NCBI GenBank assembly: GCA_012845835.1
Contig: JABAKD010000002.1
Location: 11,568,120 to 11,632,119, forward strand
DNA length: 64,000 nucleotides
Origin: Undaria pinnatifida
Taxonomy: Eukaryota; Sar; Phaeophyceae; Laminariales; Alariaceae
Direction of reading: 5' to 3'
The notes under the pieces were generated by a model, which ran no database searches, was not told the origin of the DNA, and saw only the letters and a program-made list of their open reading frames with translations. Of the stretch, positions 1 through 11,278 are shown one piece after another. Within the stretch, counting starts at the first letter, position 1; the number at the start of each line of letters is the position of its first letter. Made by a program: the position numbers and the translations under genes.

Positions 1-99
1 GTATTCCTGAAAGACGAAGAGCACGCATTTAGGCATAGTTCTCAAAAAACGATGCTGGTATAATAAACCACAACTTAACATTCTATAAAGAACGTGCTG

Positions 100-2441
100 T
101 CAACATTGCTTCCGAAGGAGCATGCAGGCTTGCTTGGACTCTTCCTCCTCAGCGGAGGTACCCAGCACCTTGCACTCTTGTTTTTTGTCGATGGTCTTGT
201 GGATCTGTCCACAAACGTTGAAGCAGGGCGGGAGAACGTCGATAAGTGTCAAGGAATTAGTGGGGTATTAGTCCGTTTGACCACTTGCACAGGTTAACCA
301 ATAGCTTACCCAAACTAAGCCTTATAACACTCTCCCCGCCGGGATAGAAGGTCGGCCGGATATACGGGCGGACCTGTCATTTATCCAAGCCGTTTCATTT
401 CCTGGGTAAACCGGGGAGAGTATTTTTCAAGTTCGCCATGGGAAAATCTGAAAAAGTTTATTATGGCGGATGTGGGGATCGAACCCACGACCCAAAAAAC
501 CATGGTCTGTCGACGACGCCATGTGTTAAGGTATTAGTGGGGTATTAGTCCGTTTGACCACTTGCACAGGTTAACCAGTAGCTTACCCAAACTAAGCCTT
601 ATAACATAAGTATGTGTAAAAAAGTATTCGTACTTCTCTCCAGCAGACGTCGTAACCATCCAAATTATTGGAGCTCCTTTCGCTGTTAGTAATTGTTGTG
701 GTATTGTTGTACTTGCTCTTGGTACTTGGAAAAAGAGCCGCACTTCATAGACTATATCCGCACGCCATCCCCTAGTCTTGAGCAAGAGACATGGATGTCT
801 CGACTCGTGACACACAGGACGCAAGATAAGAGTGGAACGTACCTCGATGTCGAACGCCCTCGTGGCACCGTGGGAATGGAATGCGGGATGTATATCGAGC
901 AAGTGGTCGCCTGCCTTCTTCAGGAGGTCACCGACCTTGATGTCGCCGGTGCACTTCGTGTTTATGTCCTCGCCGACTTGGCGGCCCTCGGCGGCTGCTT
1001 CGCAGGGATTCTGCAAACGACAACAACGGATCGGAATACCTTGCGTTCAGTGAATGTTCAAAATAGTAAGGCCACGTAGCTGTCGTCGATTTCCAAAGTT
1101 GGAAAGGAAGTCGTACAATTTAACACTGTTGTAATGAAAGCGGTCGTTTATGGGCAAAGCCCTGCCTGGTACCACAACGTTGCTAACACCTATGAAACCA
1201 CCACTTGGACAGGAACGAACGGGATTCACAGTCGCAACTGGTGAGCGTAAGCCCCGGTATACTGCTATATAAGGCCTACCGGCGGAATACTGACAACGAA
1301 GGGTAAGAGACAGTACCTGCTGTATATATTGTTCGGTACTACTCTATTACTGCTGCTATCAACACTATTACGACCGACGTGTACTGCGATTCCTGAAGAG
1401 GTTGCGCACCCTACTTGTACTCGTTAATACAAAGAGTTCATGTGGTTGTATGAAAAATGAGTAACAGTAGTAGTACACCGCGTCACTACATGAACAACTC
1501 CCTAACCCCAATCACGAGACTGCTCTCCAGCATCACCCAGGTTAACTTCAGCTTCTGTTTACTGCTATATATCAACCTCCAGTGTGTACTGCGACTGGTG
1601 CTGAGGTATCATGCTGCTGTGTTATTTATCACTGCATGGACCATTTTTACAACCCTGGCTGACCCCCGTGATGAGACTTGCCCGTTTTCATTGCGTCTTA
1701 CATGTATAGATACCACGTAGTCGTAGTCGTGCATCCAAAACGTGTGTTTATATCACAGCACAAAGCGTCACTGCATGGACCACTTGTTCAACCCCCGCTT
1801 ACCCCGATGACGGGACTGCCCCGTACTCGTAGTCGTACATACATGAAGTGAGTGTGTTTGGCTGTACGTATGAAAAAGAAATCGCATCACACAGCGTCAC
1901 TGCAAAGGTCTACTCGTAGACCTGAGTACTTGTACAATTCCCGCTCACACCGCCATGACGGGACTGCCCCGTACACGTATCATACTCGTACATGCAAAAG
2001 TGTGTTTGTACGCATGAAAAAGAAATCACAGCACAACAACAGAAATGTAACTCACGTTTCGTCAAGCTCTCAGCTCCTTCGTTAGGGACGCCGATCGAAG
2101 GTGAATCACAGGTGTCCGCGTCACACCAGTCACACACACGAGGGTTGTCGCCGCTTCCCCAGTGCTTCTTGGTTATGAAAAGCTTGGCACGTGGAAGGCT
2201 CGTCACTCCTGCAGGTGTCGCAGACAGCGTACTGGGAACTCCTGTTTCTCCTATTTCGTGCGATGAGGAAGCCGTCACAACCCTTGCTCGGGCACGGCCA
2301 ATCAGGATTGCCAGAAGAAGCTGAGTCCCGTTCTTGCCCGACCAGCTTCCACACGCCTGATCCTGAACCTCCACCACCCCCACTGTTGGCGGAGCCTCCT
2401 CCCGCACTAGCCTTGGTCCGCTTCGCAAATTTCAACTTCAA
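100..2441 (-). pseudogene. Array gene, copy 1: frame broken in exon a
   Basis: Multi-exon reading frame on the minus strand, product not recognised. Exon a (2441-2056) would encode a Gly/Ser-rich start and two Cys clusters, but it lacks 5 bp near 2171 that copies 2 and 3 have, which shifts the frame after CQAFHN. Exon b is 1237-1047. Exon c is 1010-843 (acceptor tttgcag, donor gtacgt, 56 codons). Exon d is 204-100 (34 codons and TGA). Exons c and d join in phase 0 and use mostly G/C-ending codons. The link from b to c is unsettled because exon b reaches a TGA before the next donor. It is called a pseudogene on the 5-bp loss alone; the longer copies could instead hold the derived form. Confidence 0.4.
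251..606 (-). repeat. SINE-like tRNA-derived insert flanked by 79-bp direct repeats
   Basis: A 79-bp segment (251-329) recurs at 528-606. Between the two lies an insert with short inverted ends (ctctcc and ggagag). On the minus strand the insert carries a tRNA T-arm-like block, GTGGG TTCGATC CCCAC followed by ATCCGCCA (plus positions about 464-487), with a near-perfect Pol III B box. The repeat itself holds TGGTCAAACGG (551-561, minus), which fits the A-box consensus. No paired acceptor or anticodon arm can be built, so this is not a working tRNA gene. A tRNA-derived SINE or tRNA fragment is the best reading. Confidence 0.5.
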
Positions 2442-2594
2442 ATTGTTATTGCCGATCCGGCAAATATCAAATTCAAATTGTTTGCAGCCGTCAACGGCAA
2501 TTCCCTCCCAACAGCCAGCAATTGGCGAACTTCAAAAGTAAAAGTACAAAAAAGAAGTTGCTGAAAAAGCAAAATAAAAATATCAGAGAGCAAG

Positions 2595-2886
2595 CAGTAA
2601 AGATCAGAGAATGAGAGCTAAGTAAGAATGAGACTAGGGAAAGCAAGGAAGGCAAGGAACTTCGGGACGGTTCTTTTTCCCAGCAACTAATTTTCTTTTC
2701 GGCAATTACGGGCTGAGAAGGGCTGAGAGGGGGGAGGATACAGTAAAGATCAGAGAATGAGAGCTAAGTAAGAATGAGACTAGGGAAAGCAAGGAAGGCA
2801 AGGAACTTCGGGACGGTTCTTTTTCCCAGCAACTAATTTTCTTTTCGGCAATTACGGGCTGAGAAGGGCTGAGAGGGGGGAGGATA
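2595..2886. repeat. 146-bp tandem duplication private to copy 1
   Basis: The string cagtaaagatcagagaatga occurs at 2595 and again at 2741, and the 146-bp blocks match throughout by eye. Copies 2 and 3 have a single block. The sequence is purine-rich with no reading frame of note. Confidence 0.92.
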
Positions 2887-4537
2887 TGCCGAGCGAGACG
2901 TCCGAGGGGGGCGAGGTCTAGGTATATAGTTTTATGTCCGATGGGGGCAATTTTACGTTTTTCCTCTGATGTATGGGCTGTGACGTATAATATTTATTAG
3001 TACAAGAAAGGGAACTATGCCGTAGACTTAAAATTAGCTTTTTTTGTATTTTTTCTGAGCGGGCTCGGCTCATCCCTGGCCTCTCAGACCTCCCACTTGA
3101 GTACTAGTACTCGTACTGCCTCTCCTTTCAGTGCTTGCAGAATGGTCCAGCTTTTCTTTGATTTATTTCTTCACCGTTTTTTTTTCTCTTTTTTCGCAAG
3201 TCACCTGCGCTCAGCTTTTTTGGGCTCAGGTCAGCTCAACAGCGCAGCCCCGTGCCCTTCCGTGCCCGGCCGTGCGGTGCAGCGCGGTGTTGTGCGGTGT
3301 TGTGCCGTGTGTTGTGCTATGTACTTACTATTTCGTACGTGTTAGGTTTTATAGAAAGTATCATGCCAGGTACCAAGTACACGAGCTATGTACGTACAAC
3401 GTATAATTACAAAATATACGTTCGACCCAAAGCCCAACCTCTTAACCTTTTTTAACCCCAACTCTAACCTCCCTTAACCCCAACTCAGACCCAAAACCGG
3501 CCAGAAACCGGCGAGAAACGCGGCTGCGGGTCGAGTAGCCAAAAACGGGTCTACCCGGCGGAAATGTGGCCATCGTCGGGTGGAGGCCGGCGCAGGTCAA
3601 TCAGATGGCGTCCTGGGGGTGACGAACACTGAACTATTAATAGCTTTTAAAGGCACCTGTGGGTATACCCGATTTTGTACCCTGGGTATGTATGTGATAA
3701 ATGTGATAATCGAAATAATGTTCTGCAGCAAACCAACATGCAAACAGAACCAGTCGAACTCCGATTTTTCACGAGACGACTTCTTCGTTGCCGCAAACTA
3801 CAACCAGGAGAAAACAGGTAGCAGTATTACTCGCATATGCGCTGGCACGTTGCCACGGTTACCCTCCCCATCGACGCTTAAACTGGGCTGTAATCACTGC
3901 GTTGGAGTTTGCGATGCACTTACGCCCTCGTGCGATTGCACCAGGCATACCACTGGTTTCTATTTCGGTGTCTTTTGTTGCACTCCGCCTTCTATCGTGG
4001 GCAGAGCCAAAAGCGATACCAGGCAAGTCTGGAGACTCCTCGGCCTTTGCTGGAGTATCACTTCGTGATCAGCGTCAACACTCCCGCAGTAGAGGCTTGA
4101 GGTTTCTCCCGTGGGCGCAAGCGGTGCCGCTGGACGCACCGATGGCGGCCCAGCGCGGAACTCCAAGTGTGGTGGACGACGTGCAGAAAATGGATGCTGA
4201 GGTTGCGTCTCGAATTTCGGGTGAGGGCTAAACTGCAGTCTTATCATACTGCTGTTGTACTTGTACTGCTGTCGTAGATAGACGTGCCTTTCGTCTAAAG
4301 CACACCGCACTGGGCACTGGACCCTGCATGGCCTACCTCGTATGCGGGTGCGCAGTGGTTACATGTTTATGGTAGCATGAAAGGATTTTGGTCGGGTGGT
4401 ATGTGCAGGCATGTCGTCCTCTCAACGAGCCGACCAGGCGTTTAATTATTTGCATGTACATGCAAGCTTTTCAAATTCGCACGTAAACTCAATACTGCCC
4501 CTACCGACCTCGAGAGTAGACTTCGAGCCCCCCAAAG

Positions 4538-4584
4538 GGTTGGGTTGGGGTTGGGGTTAGGGTTAGGGTTAAGATTAGGGTTAG
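4538..4584 (+). repeat. Interstitial telomere-like tract (TTAGGG variants), copy 1
   Basis: Run of ggttgggg, ggttaggg and variants. TTAGGG is the common stramenopile telomere unit. It sits in array spacer and may be a healed break or capture site. Confidence 0.75.
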
Positions 4585-5287
4585 AGTCAGGTCTGGGGTC
4601 GGGTTGGTCTGGACAGCGTAACCGTCGTATTGTGCGGACCTGCACATAGGGAGCCGCCATACATCGCTGTTGAATTCACATGCAAATCTAGAGAACCTTG
4701 CAATACATGTAGTATGTACATACAAGGGCTTCGCTCGCGGGCGGCTGGGCGCCGCCCGCTACGCTTGCGGAAGGAGGAATAGACATTCAGTAGAAAGGCG
4801 GAAAAGAAGCACAAATGGCGCAACTGGCGACTTGAAAATGCCAAGAGGTCCATATATAGTACAACGGTACAGGATAGAGACGATTATGATTATGAGTTTG
4901 TTATTATCATCCATTCGCCCAATCCATGATGGGCAAGTCGGAGGACTTCCTTGGCATATCCTTCCACCTCTCAGGTAGCGCCTATGTAGGTCCTGTACAC
5001 TTCAATAGCTCTCTCTCTAAGTCGATCATCAACAATAAATTATCGCAGTGCATAAACACCAGGCACGCGCTTGTCAAGGATAGAGACAGGAAAACTACAA
5101 CTTAAGATGTAAAGGAGCGCAGTGCCAAAAAAAACATGCTGGAAGCAGGAACTTGAACGCACACACCGCAAACATGTGAAGTACATTTGTATTCCTGAAA
5201 GACGAAGAGCACGCATTTAGGCATAGTTCTCAAAAAACGATGCTGGTATAATAAACCACAACTTAACGTTCTATAAAGAACGTGCTG

Positions 5288-8200
5288 TCAACATTGCTTC
5301 CGAAGGAGCATGCAGGCTTGCTTGGACTCTTCCTCCTCAGCGGAGGTACCCAGCACCTTGCACTCTTGTTTTTTGTCGATGGTCTTGTGGATCTGTCCAC
5401 AAACGTTGAAGCAGGGCGGGAGAACGTCGATAAGTGTCAAGGAATTAGTGGGGTATTAGTCCGTTTGACCACTTGCACAGGTTAACCAATAGCTTACCCA
5501 AACTAAGCCTTATAACACTCTCCCTCCCTTAAACGGCGGGATAGAAGGTCGGCCGGATATACGGGCGGACCTGTCATTTATCCAAGCCGTTTCATTTCCT
5601 GGGTAAGCCGGGGAGAGTATTTTTCAAGTTCGCCATGGGAAAATCTGAAAAAGTTTATTATGGTGGATGTGGGGATCGAACCCACGACCCAAAAACCCAT
5701 GGTCTGTCGACGACGCCATTTGTTAAGGTATTAGTGGGGTACTTTTAGTCCGTTTGACCACTTGCACAGGTTAACCAATAGCTTACCCAAACTAAGCCTT
5801 ATAACATAAGTATGTGTAAAAAAGTATTCGTACTTCTCTCCAGCAGACGTCGTAACCATCCAAATTATTGGAGCTCCTTACGCTGTTAGTAATTGTTGTG
5901 GTATTGTTGTACTTGCTCTTGGTACTTGGAAAAAGAGCCGCACTTCATAGACTATATCCGCACGCCATCCCCTAGTCTTGAGCAAGAGACATGGATGTCT
6001 CGACTCGTGACACACAGGACGCAAGATAAGAGTAGAACGTACCTCGATGTCGAACGCCCTCGTGGCACCGTGGGAATGGAATGCGGGATGTATATCGAGC
6101 AAGTGGTCGCCTGCCTTCTTCAGGAGGTCACCGACCTTGATGTCGCCGGTGCACTTCGTGTTTATGTCCTCGCCGACTTGGCGGCCCTCGGCGGCTGCTT
6201 CGCAGGGATTCTGCAAACGACAACAACGGATGGGAATACCTTGCGTTCAGTGAATGTTCAATATAGTAAGGCCACGTAGCTGTCGTCGATTTCCAAAGTT
6301 GGAAAGGAAGTCGTACAATTTAACACTGCTGTTGTAATGAAAGCGGTCGTTTATGGGCAAAGCCCTGCCTGGTACCACAACGTTGCTAACACCTATGAAA
6401 CCACCACTGGGACAGGAACGAACGGGATTCACAGTCGCAACTGGTAAGTGTAAGCCCCGGTATATTGCTATATATAAGGCCTACCGGCGGAATACCGACA
6501 ACGAAGGGTAAGAGACAGTACCTGCTGTATATATTGTTCGGTACTACTCTATTACTGCTGCTATCAACACTATTACGACCGACGTGTACTGCGATTCCTG
6601 AAGAGGTTGCGCACCCTACTTGTACTCGTTAATACAAAGAGTTCATGTGGTTGTATGAAAAATGAGTAACAGTAGTAGTACACCGCGTCACTACATGAAC
6701 AACTCGCTAACCCCAATCACGGGACTGCTCTCCAGCATCACCCAGGTTAACTTCAGCTTCTGTTTACTGCTATATATCAACCTCCGGTGTTTACTGCTAT
6801 TGGAGCTCCTTTCGCTGTTAGTAATTGTTGTGGTATTGTTGTACTTGCTCTTGGTACTTGGAAAAAGAGCCACACTTCATAGACTATATCCGCACGCCAT
6901 CCCCTAGTCTTGAGCAAGAGACATGGATGTCTCGACTCGTGACACACAGGACGCAAGATAAGAGTGGAACGTACCTCGATGTCGAACGCCCTCGTGGCAC
7001 CGTGGGAATGGAATGCGGGATGTATATCGAGCAAGTGGTCGCCTGCCTTCTTCAGGAGGTCACCGACCTTGATGTCGCCGGTGCACTTCGTGTTTATGTC
7101 CTCGCCGACTTGGCGGCCCTCGGCGGCTGCTTCGCAGGGCTTCTGCAAACGACAACAACGGATCGGAATACCTTGCGTTCAGTGAATGTTCAAAATAGTA
7201 AGGCCACGTAGCTGTCGTCGATTTCCAAAGTTGGAAAGGAAGTCGTACAATTTAACACTGTTGTAATGAAAGCGGTCGTTTATGGGCAAAGCCCTGCCTG
7301 GTACCACAACGTTGCTAACACCTATGAAACCACCACTGGGACAGGAACGAACGGGATTCACAGTCGCAACTGGTAAGCGTAAGCCCCGGTATACTGCTAT
7401 ATAAGGCCTACCGGCGGAATACCGACAACGAAGGGTAAGAGACAGTACCTGCTATATATATTGTTCGGTACTACTCTATTACTGCTGCTATCAACACTAT
7501 TACGACCGACGTGTACTGCGATTCCTGAAGAGGTTGCGCACCCTACTTGTACTCGTTAATACAAAGAGTTCATGTGGTTGTATGAAAAATGAGTAACAGT
7601 AGTAGTACACCGCGTCACTACATGAACAACTCCCTAACCCCAATCACGAGACTGCTCTCCAGCATCACCCAGGTTAACTTCAGCTTCTGTTTACTGCTAT
7701 ATATCAACCTCCAGTGTGTACTGCGACTGGTGCTGAGGTATCATGCTGCTGTGTTATTTATCACTGCATGGACCATTTTTACAACCCTGGCTGACCCCCG
7801 TGATGAGACTTGCCCGTTTTCATTGCGTCTTACATGTATAGATACCACGTAGTCGTAGTCGTGCATCCAAAACGTGTGTTTATATCACAGCACAAAGCGT
7901 CACTGCATGGACCACTTGTTCAACCCCCGCTTACCCCGATGACGGGACTGCCCCGTACTCGTAGTCGTACATACATGAAGTGAGTGTGTTTGGCTGTACG
8001 TATGAAAAAGAAATCGCATCACACAGCGTCACTGCAAAGGTCTACTCGTAGACCTGAGTACTTGTACAATTCCCGCTCACACCGCCATGACGGGACTGCC
8101 CCGTACACGTATCATACTCGTACATGCAAAAGTGTGTTTGTACGCATGAAAAAGAAATCACAGCACAACAACAGAAATGTAACTCACGTTTCGTCAAGCT

Positions 8201-8578
8201 CTCAGCTCCTTCGTTAGGGACGCCGATCGAAGGTGAATCACAGGTGTCCGCGTCACACCAGTCACACACACGAGGGTTGTCGCCGCTTCCCCAGTGCTTC
8301 TTGTTAAGGTTATGAAAAGCTTGGCACGTGGAAGGCTCGTCACTCCTGCAGGTGTCGCAGACAGCGTACTGGGAACTCCTGTTTCTCCTATTTCGTGCGA
8401 TGAGGAAGCCGTCACAACCCTTGCTCGGGCACGGCCAATCAGGATTGCCAGAAGAAGCTGAGTCCCGTTCTTGCCCGACCAGCTTCCACACGCCTGATCC
8501 TGAACCTCCACCACCCCCACTGTTGGCGGAGCCTCCTCCCGCACTAGCCTTGGTCCGCTTCGCAAATTTCAACTTCAA
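5288..8578 (-). CDS. Array gene, copy 2: unknown Cys-rich multi-exon protein
   Basis: I do not recognise this gene. Exon a (about 8578-8188) is open throughout. It has a GGGGGSGSG linker, then WPCPSKGC followed 18 residues later by CDTC, then CDWCDADTC. This pattern could bind zinc and is loosely like a RanBP2-type finger with a long loop. Its donor gtgagt (phase 1) fits the acceptor of exon b (7369-7179). Exon c (7142-6975) and its duplicate (6210-6043) are acidic and lysine-rich (KVGDLLKKAGDHLLDIHP). Terminal exon d (5392-5288) reads IHKTIDKKQECKV and ends in RKQC and a stop. Exons c and d join in phase 0. No ATG is visible in exon a, so a 5' exon is missing. Duplication of b and c would allow exon skipping or a longer protein. 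Whether it is expressed is unknown. Confidence 0.45.
5439..5806 (-). repeat. SINE-like insert, copy 2
   Basis: Second copy of the tRNA-derived insert with its flanking direct repeats. It has 12 extra bases around 5525 (tcccttaaacgg region), and the putative acceptor end reads ATCCACCA instead of ATCCGCCA. The A-box and B-box-like blocks are kept. Confidence 0.5.
5867..7730. repeat. Nested 932-bp tandem duplication in copy 2
   Basis: The segment starting attggagctcc at 5867 recurs at 6799, offset exactly 932 bp. It doubles exons b and c of the minus-strand gene. The junction near 6785-6802 joins tgtttactgct to attggagctcc. The two halves differ by a few bases (for example AAT to AAG as the first codon of exon c) and by a 3-bp ctg indel near 6328. 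Confidence 0.9.
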
Positions 8579-10528
8579 ATTGTTATTGCCAATCCGGCAA
8601 ATATCAAATTCAAATTGTTTGCAGCCGTCAACGGCAATTCCCTCCCAACAGCCAGCAATTGGCGAACTTCAAAAGTAAAAGTACAAAAAAGAAGTTGCTG
8701 AAAAAGCAAAATAAAAATATCAGAGAGCAAGCAGTAAAGATCAGAGAATGAGAGCTAAGTAAGAATGAGACTAGGGAAAGCAAGGAAGGCAAGGAACTTC
8801 GGGACGGTTCTTTTTCCCAGCAACTAATTTTCTTTTCGGCAATTACGGGCTGAGAAGGGCTGAGAGGGGGGAGGATATGCCGAGCGAGACGTCCGAGGGG
8901 GGCGAGGTCTAGGTATATAGTTTTATGTCCGATGGGGGCAATTTTACGTTTTTCCTCTGATGTATGGGCTGTGACGTATAATATTTATTAGTACAAGAAA
9001 GGGAACTATGCCGTAGACTTAAAATTAGCTTTTTTTGTATTTTTTCTGAGCGGGCTCGGCTCATCCCTGGCCTCTCAGACCTCCCACTTGAGTACTAGTA
9101 CTCGTACTGCCTCTCCTTTCAGTGCTTGCAGAATGGTCCAGCTTTTCTTTGATTTATTTCTTCACCGTTTTTTTTTCTCTTTTTTCGCAAGTCACCTGCG
9201 CTCAGCTTTTTTGGGCTCAGGTCAGCTCAACAGCGCAGCCCCGTGCCCTTCCGTGCCCGGCCGTGCGGTGCAGCGCGGTGTTGTGCGGTGTTGTGCCGTG
9301 TGTTGTGCTATGTACTTACTATTTCGTACGTGTTAGGTTTTATAGAAAGTATCATGCCAGGTACCAAGTACACGAGCTATGTACGTACAACGTATAATTA
9401 CAAAATATACGTTCGACCCAAAGCCCAACCTCTTAACCCTTTTTAACCCCAACTCTAACCTCCCTTAACCCCAACTCAGACCCAAAACCGGCCAGAAACC
9501 GGCGAGAAACGCGGCTGCGGGTCGAGTAGCCAAAAACGGGTCTACCCGGCGGAAATGTGGCCATCGTCGGGTGGAGGCCGGCGCAGGTCAATCAGATGGC
9601 GTCCTGGGGGTGACGAACACTGAACTATTAATAGCTTTTAAAGGCACCTGTGGGTATACCCGATTTTGTACCCTGGGTATGTATGTGATAAATGTGATAA
9701 TCGAAATAATGTTCTGCAGCAAACCAACATGCAAACAGAACCAGTCGAACTCCGATTTTTCACGAGACGACTTCTTCGTTGCCGCAAACTACAACCAGGA
9801 GAAAACAGGTAGCAGTATTACTCGCATATGCGCTGGCACGTTGCCACGGTTACCCTCCCCATCGACGCTTAAACTGGGCTGTAATCACTGCGTTGGAGTT
9901 TGCGATGCACTTACGCCCTCGTGCGATTGCACCAGGCATACCACTGGTTTCTATTTCGGTGTCTTTTGTTGCACTCCGCCTTCTATCGTGGGCAGAGCCA
10001 AAAGCGATACCAGGCAAGTCTGGAGACTCCTCGGCCTTTGCTGGAGTATCACTTCGTGATCAGCGTCAACACTCCCGCAGTAGAGGCTTGAGGTTTCTCC
10101 CGTGGGCGCAAGCGGTGCCGCTGGACGCACCGATGGCGGCCCAGCGCGGAACTCCAAGTGTGGTGGACGACGTGCAGAAAATGGATGCTGAGGTTGCGTC
10201 TCGAATTTCGGGTGAGGGCTAAACTGCAGTCTTATCATACTGCTGTTGTACTTGTACTGCTGTCGTAGATAGACGTGCCTTTCGTCTAAAGCACACCGCA
10301 CTGGGCACTGGACCCTGCATGGCCTACCTCGTATGCGGGTGCGCAGTGGTTACATGTTTATGGTAGCATGAAAGGATTTTGGTCGGGTGGTATGTGCAGG
10401 CATGTCGTCCTCTCAACGAGCCGACCAGGCGTTTAATTATTTGCATGTACATGCAAGCTTTTCAAATTCGCACGTAAACTCAATACTGCCCCTACCGACC
10501 TCGAGAGTAGACTTCGAGCCCCCCAAAG

Positions 10529-10575
10529 GGTTGGGTTGGGGTTGGGGTTAGGGTTAGGGTTAAGATTAGGGTTAG
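10529..10575 (+). repeat. Interstitial telomere-like tract (TTAGGG variants), copy 2
   Basis: Identical by eye to the tract in copy 1, so it was amplified with the unit. Copy 3 is cut off before this point. Confidence 0.75.
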
Positions 10576-11278
10576 AGTCAGGTCTGGGGTCGGGTTGGTC
10601 TGGACAGCGTAACCGTCGTATTGTGCGGACCTGCACATAGGGAGCCGCCATACATCGCTGTTGAATTCACATGCAAATCTAGAGAACCTTGCAATACATG
10701 TAGTATGTACATACAAGGGCTTCGCTCGCGGGCGGCTGGGCGCCGCCCGCTACGCTTGCGGAAGGAGGAATAGACATTCAGTAGAAAGGCGGAAAAGAAG
10801 CACAAATGGCGCAACTGGCGACTTGAAAATGCCAAGAGGTCCATATATAGTACAACGGTACAGGATAGAGACGATTATGATTATGAGTTTGTTATTATCA
10901 TCCATTCGCCCAATCCATGATGGGCAAGTCGGAGGACTTCCTTGGCATATCCTTCCACCTCTCAGGTAGCGCCTATGTAGGTCCTGTACACTTCAATAGC
11001 TCTCTCTCTAAGTCGATCATCAACAATAAATTATCGCAGTGCATAAACACCAGGCACGCGCTTGTCAAGGATAGAGACAGGAAAACTACAACTTAAGATG
11101 TAAAGGAGCGCAGTGCCAAAAAAAACATGCTGGAAGCAGGAACTTGAACGCACACACCGCAAACATGTGAAGTACATTTGTATTCCTGAAAGACGAAGAG
11201 CACGCATTTAGGCATAGTTCTCAAAAAACGATGCTGGTATAATAAACCACAACTTAACGTTCTATAAAGAACGTGCTG

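Larger units (their letters stand above)
1..5188. repeat. Tandem array unit, copy 1 (left-truncated)
   Basis: Position 1 aligns with 5189 and 11180, so the window opens inside an array of long head-to-tail units. This copy differs from copy 2 in four clear ways: it lacks the internal 932-bp duplication, it lacks 12 bp near 330 and 5 bp near 2171, and it has an extra 146-bp duplication at 2595-2886. These changes sum to the length difference (5188 against 5991). Outside them the sequence is nearly identical by eye, which implies a recent duplication or ongoing homogenisation. Confidence 0.95.
5189..11179. repeat. Tandem array unit, copy 2 (complete, 5991 bp)
   Basis: This is the only unit whose start and end can both be placed by the start of the next copy at 11180. 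It holds a minus-strand multi-exon reading frame with exons b and c present twice, a tRNA-derived insert, a telomere-like tract at 10529-10575, and AT-rich and pyrimidine-rich spacer. Differences from copy 3 are scattered single bases and a few short indels. Confidence 0.95.

Noticed and set aside
464-520. Complete tRNA gene on the minus strand
   Set aside because: Only the T arm and a 3' acceptor-like end are present. No matching 5' acceptor, D arm or plausible anticodon stem can be built.
693-1079. Plus-strand 128-codon frame (LEQETWMSRLVTHRTQDK) opposite exon c, present in every array copy
   Set aside because: It starts at TTG, has no plus-strand splice support, and mirrors the minus-strand exon, which has good acceptor and donor sites and joins exon d in phase.
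3580-4231. Overlapping plus-strand frames of 162 and 147 codons in the array unit (repeated at 9571-10222)
   Set aside because: No family similarity, overlapping frames of equal quality, non-ATG start for the longer downstream frame, no clear splice sites. I could not choose a coding frame.
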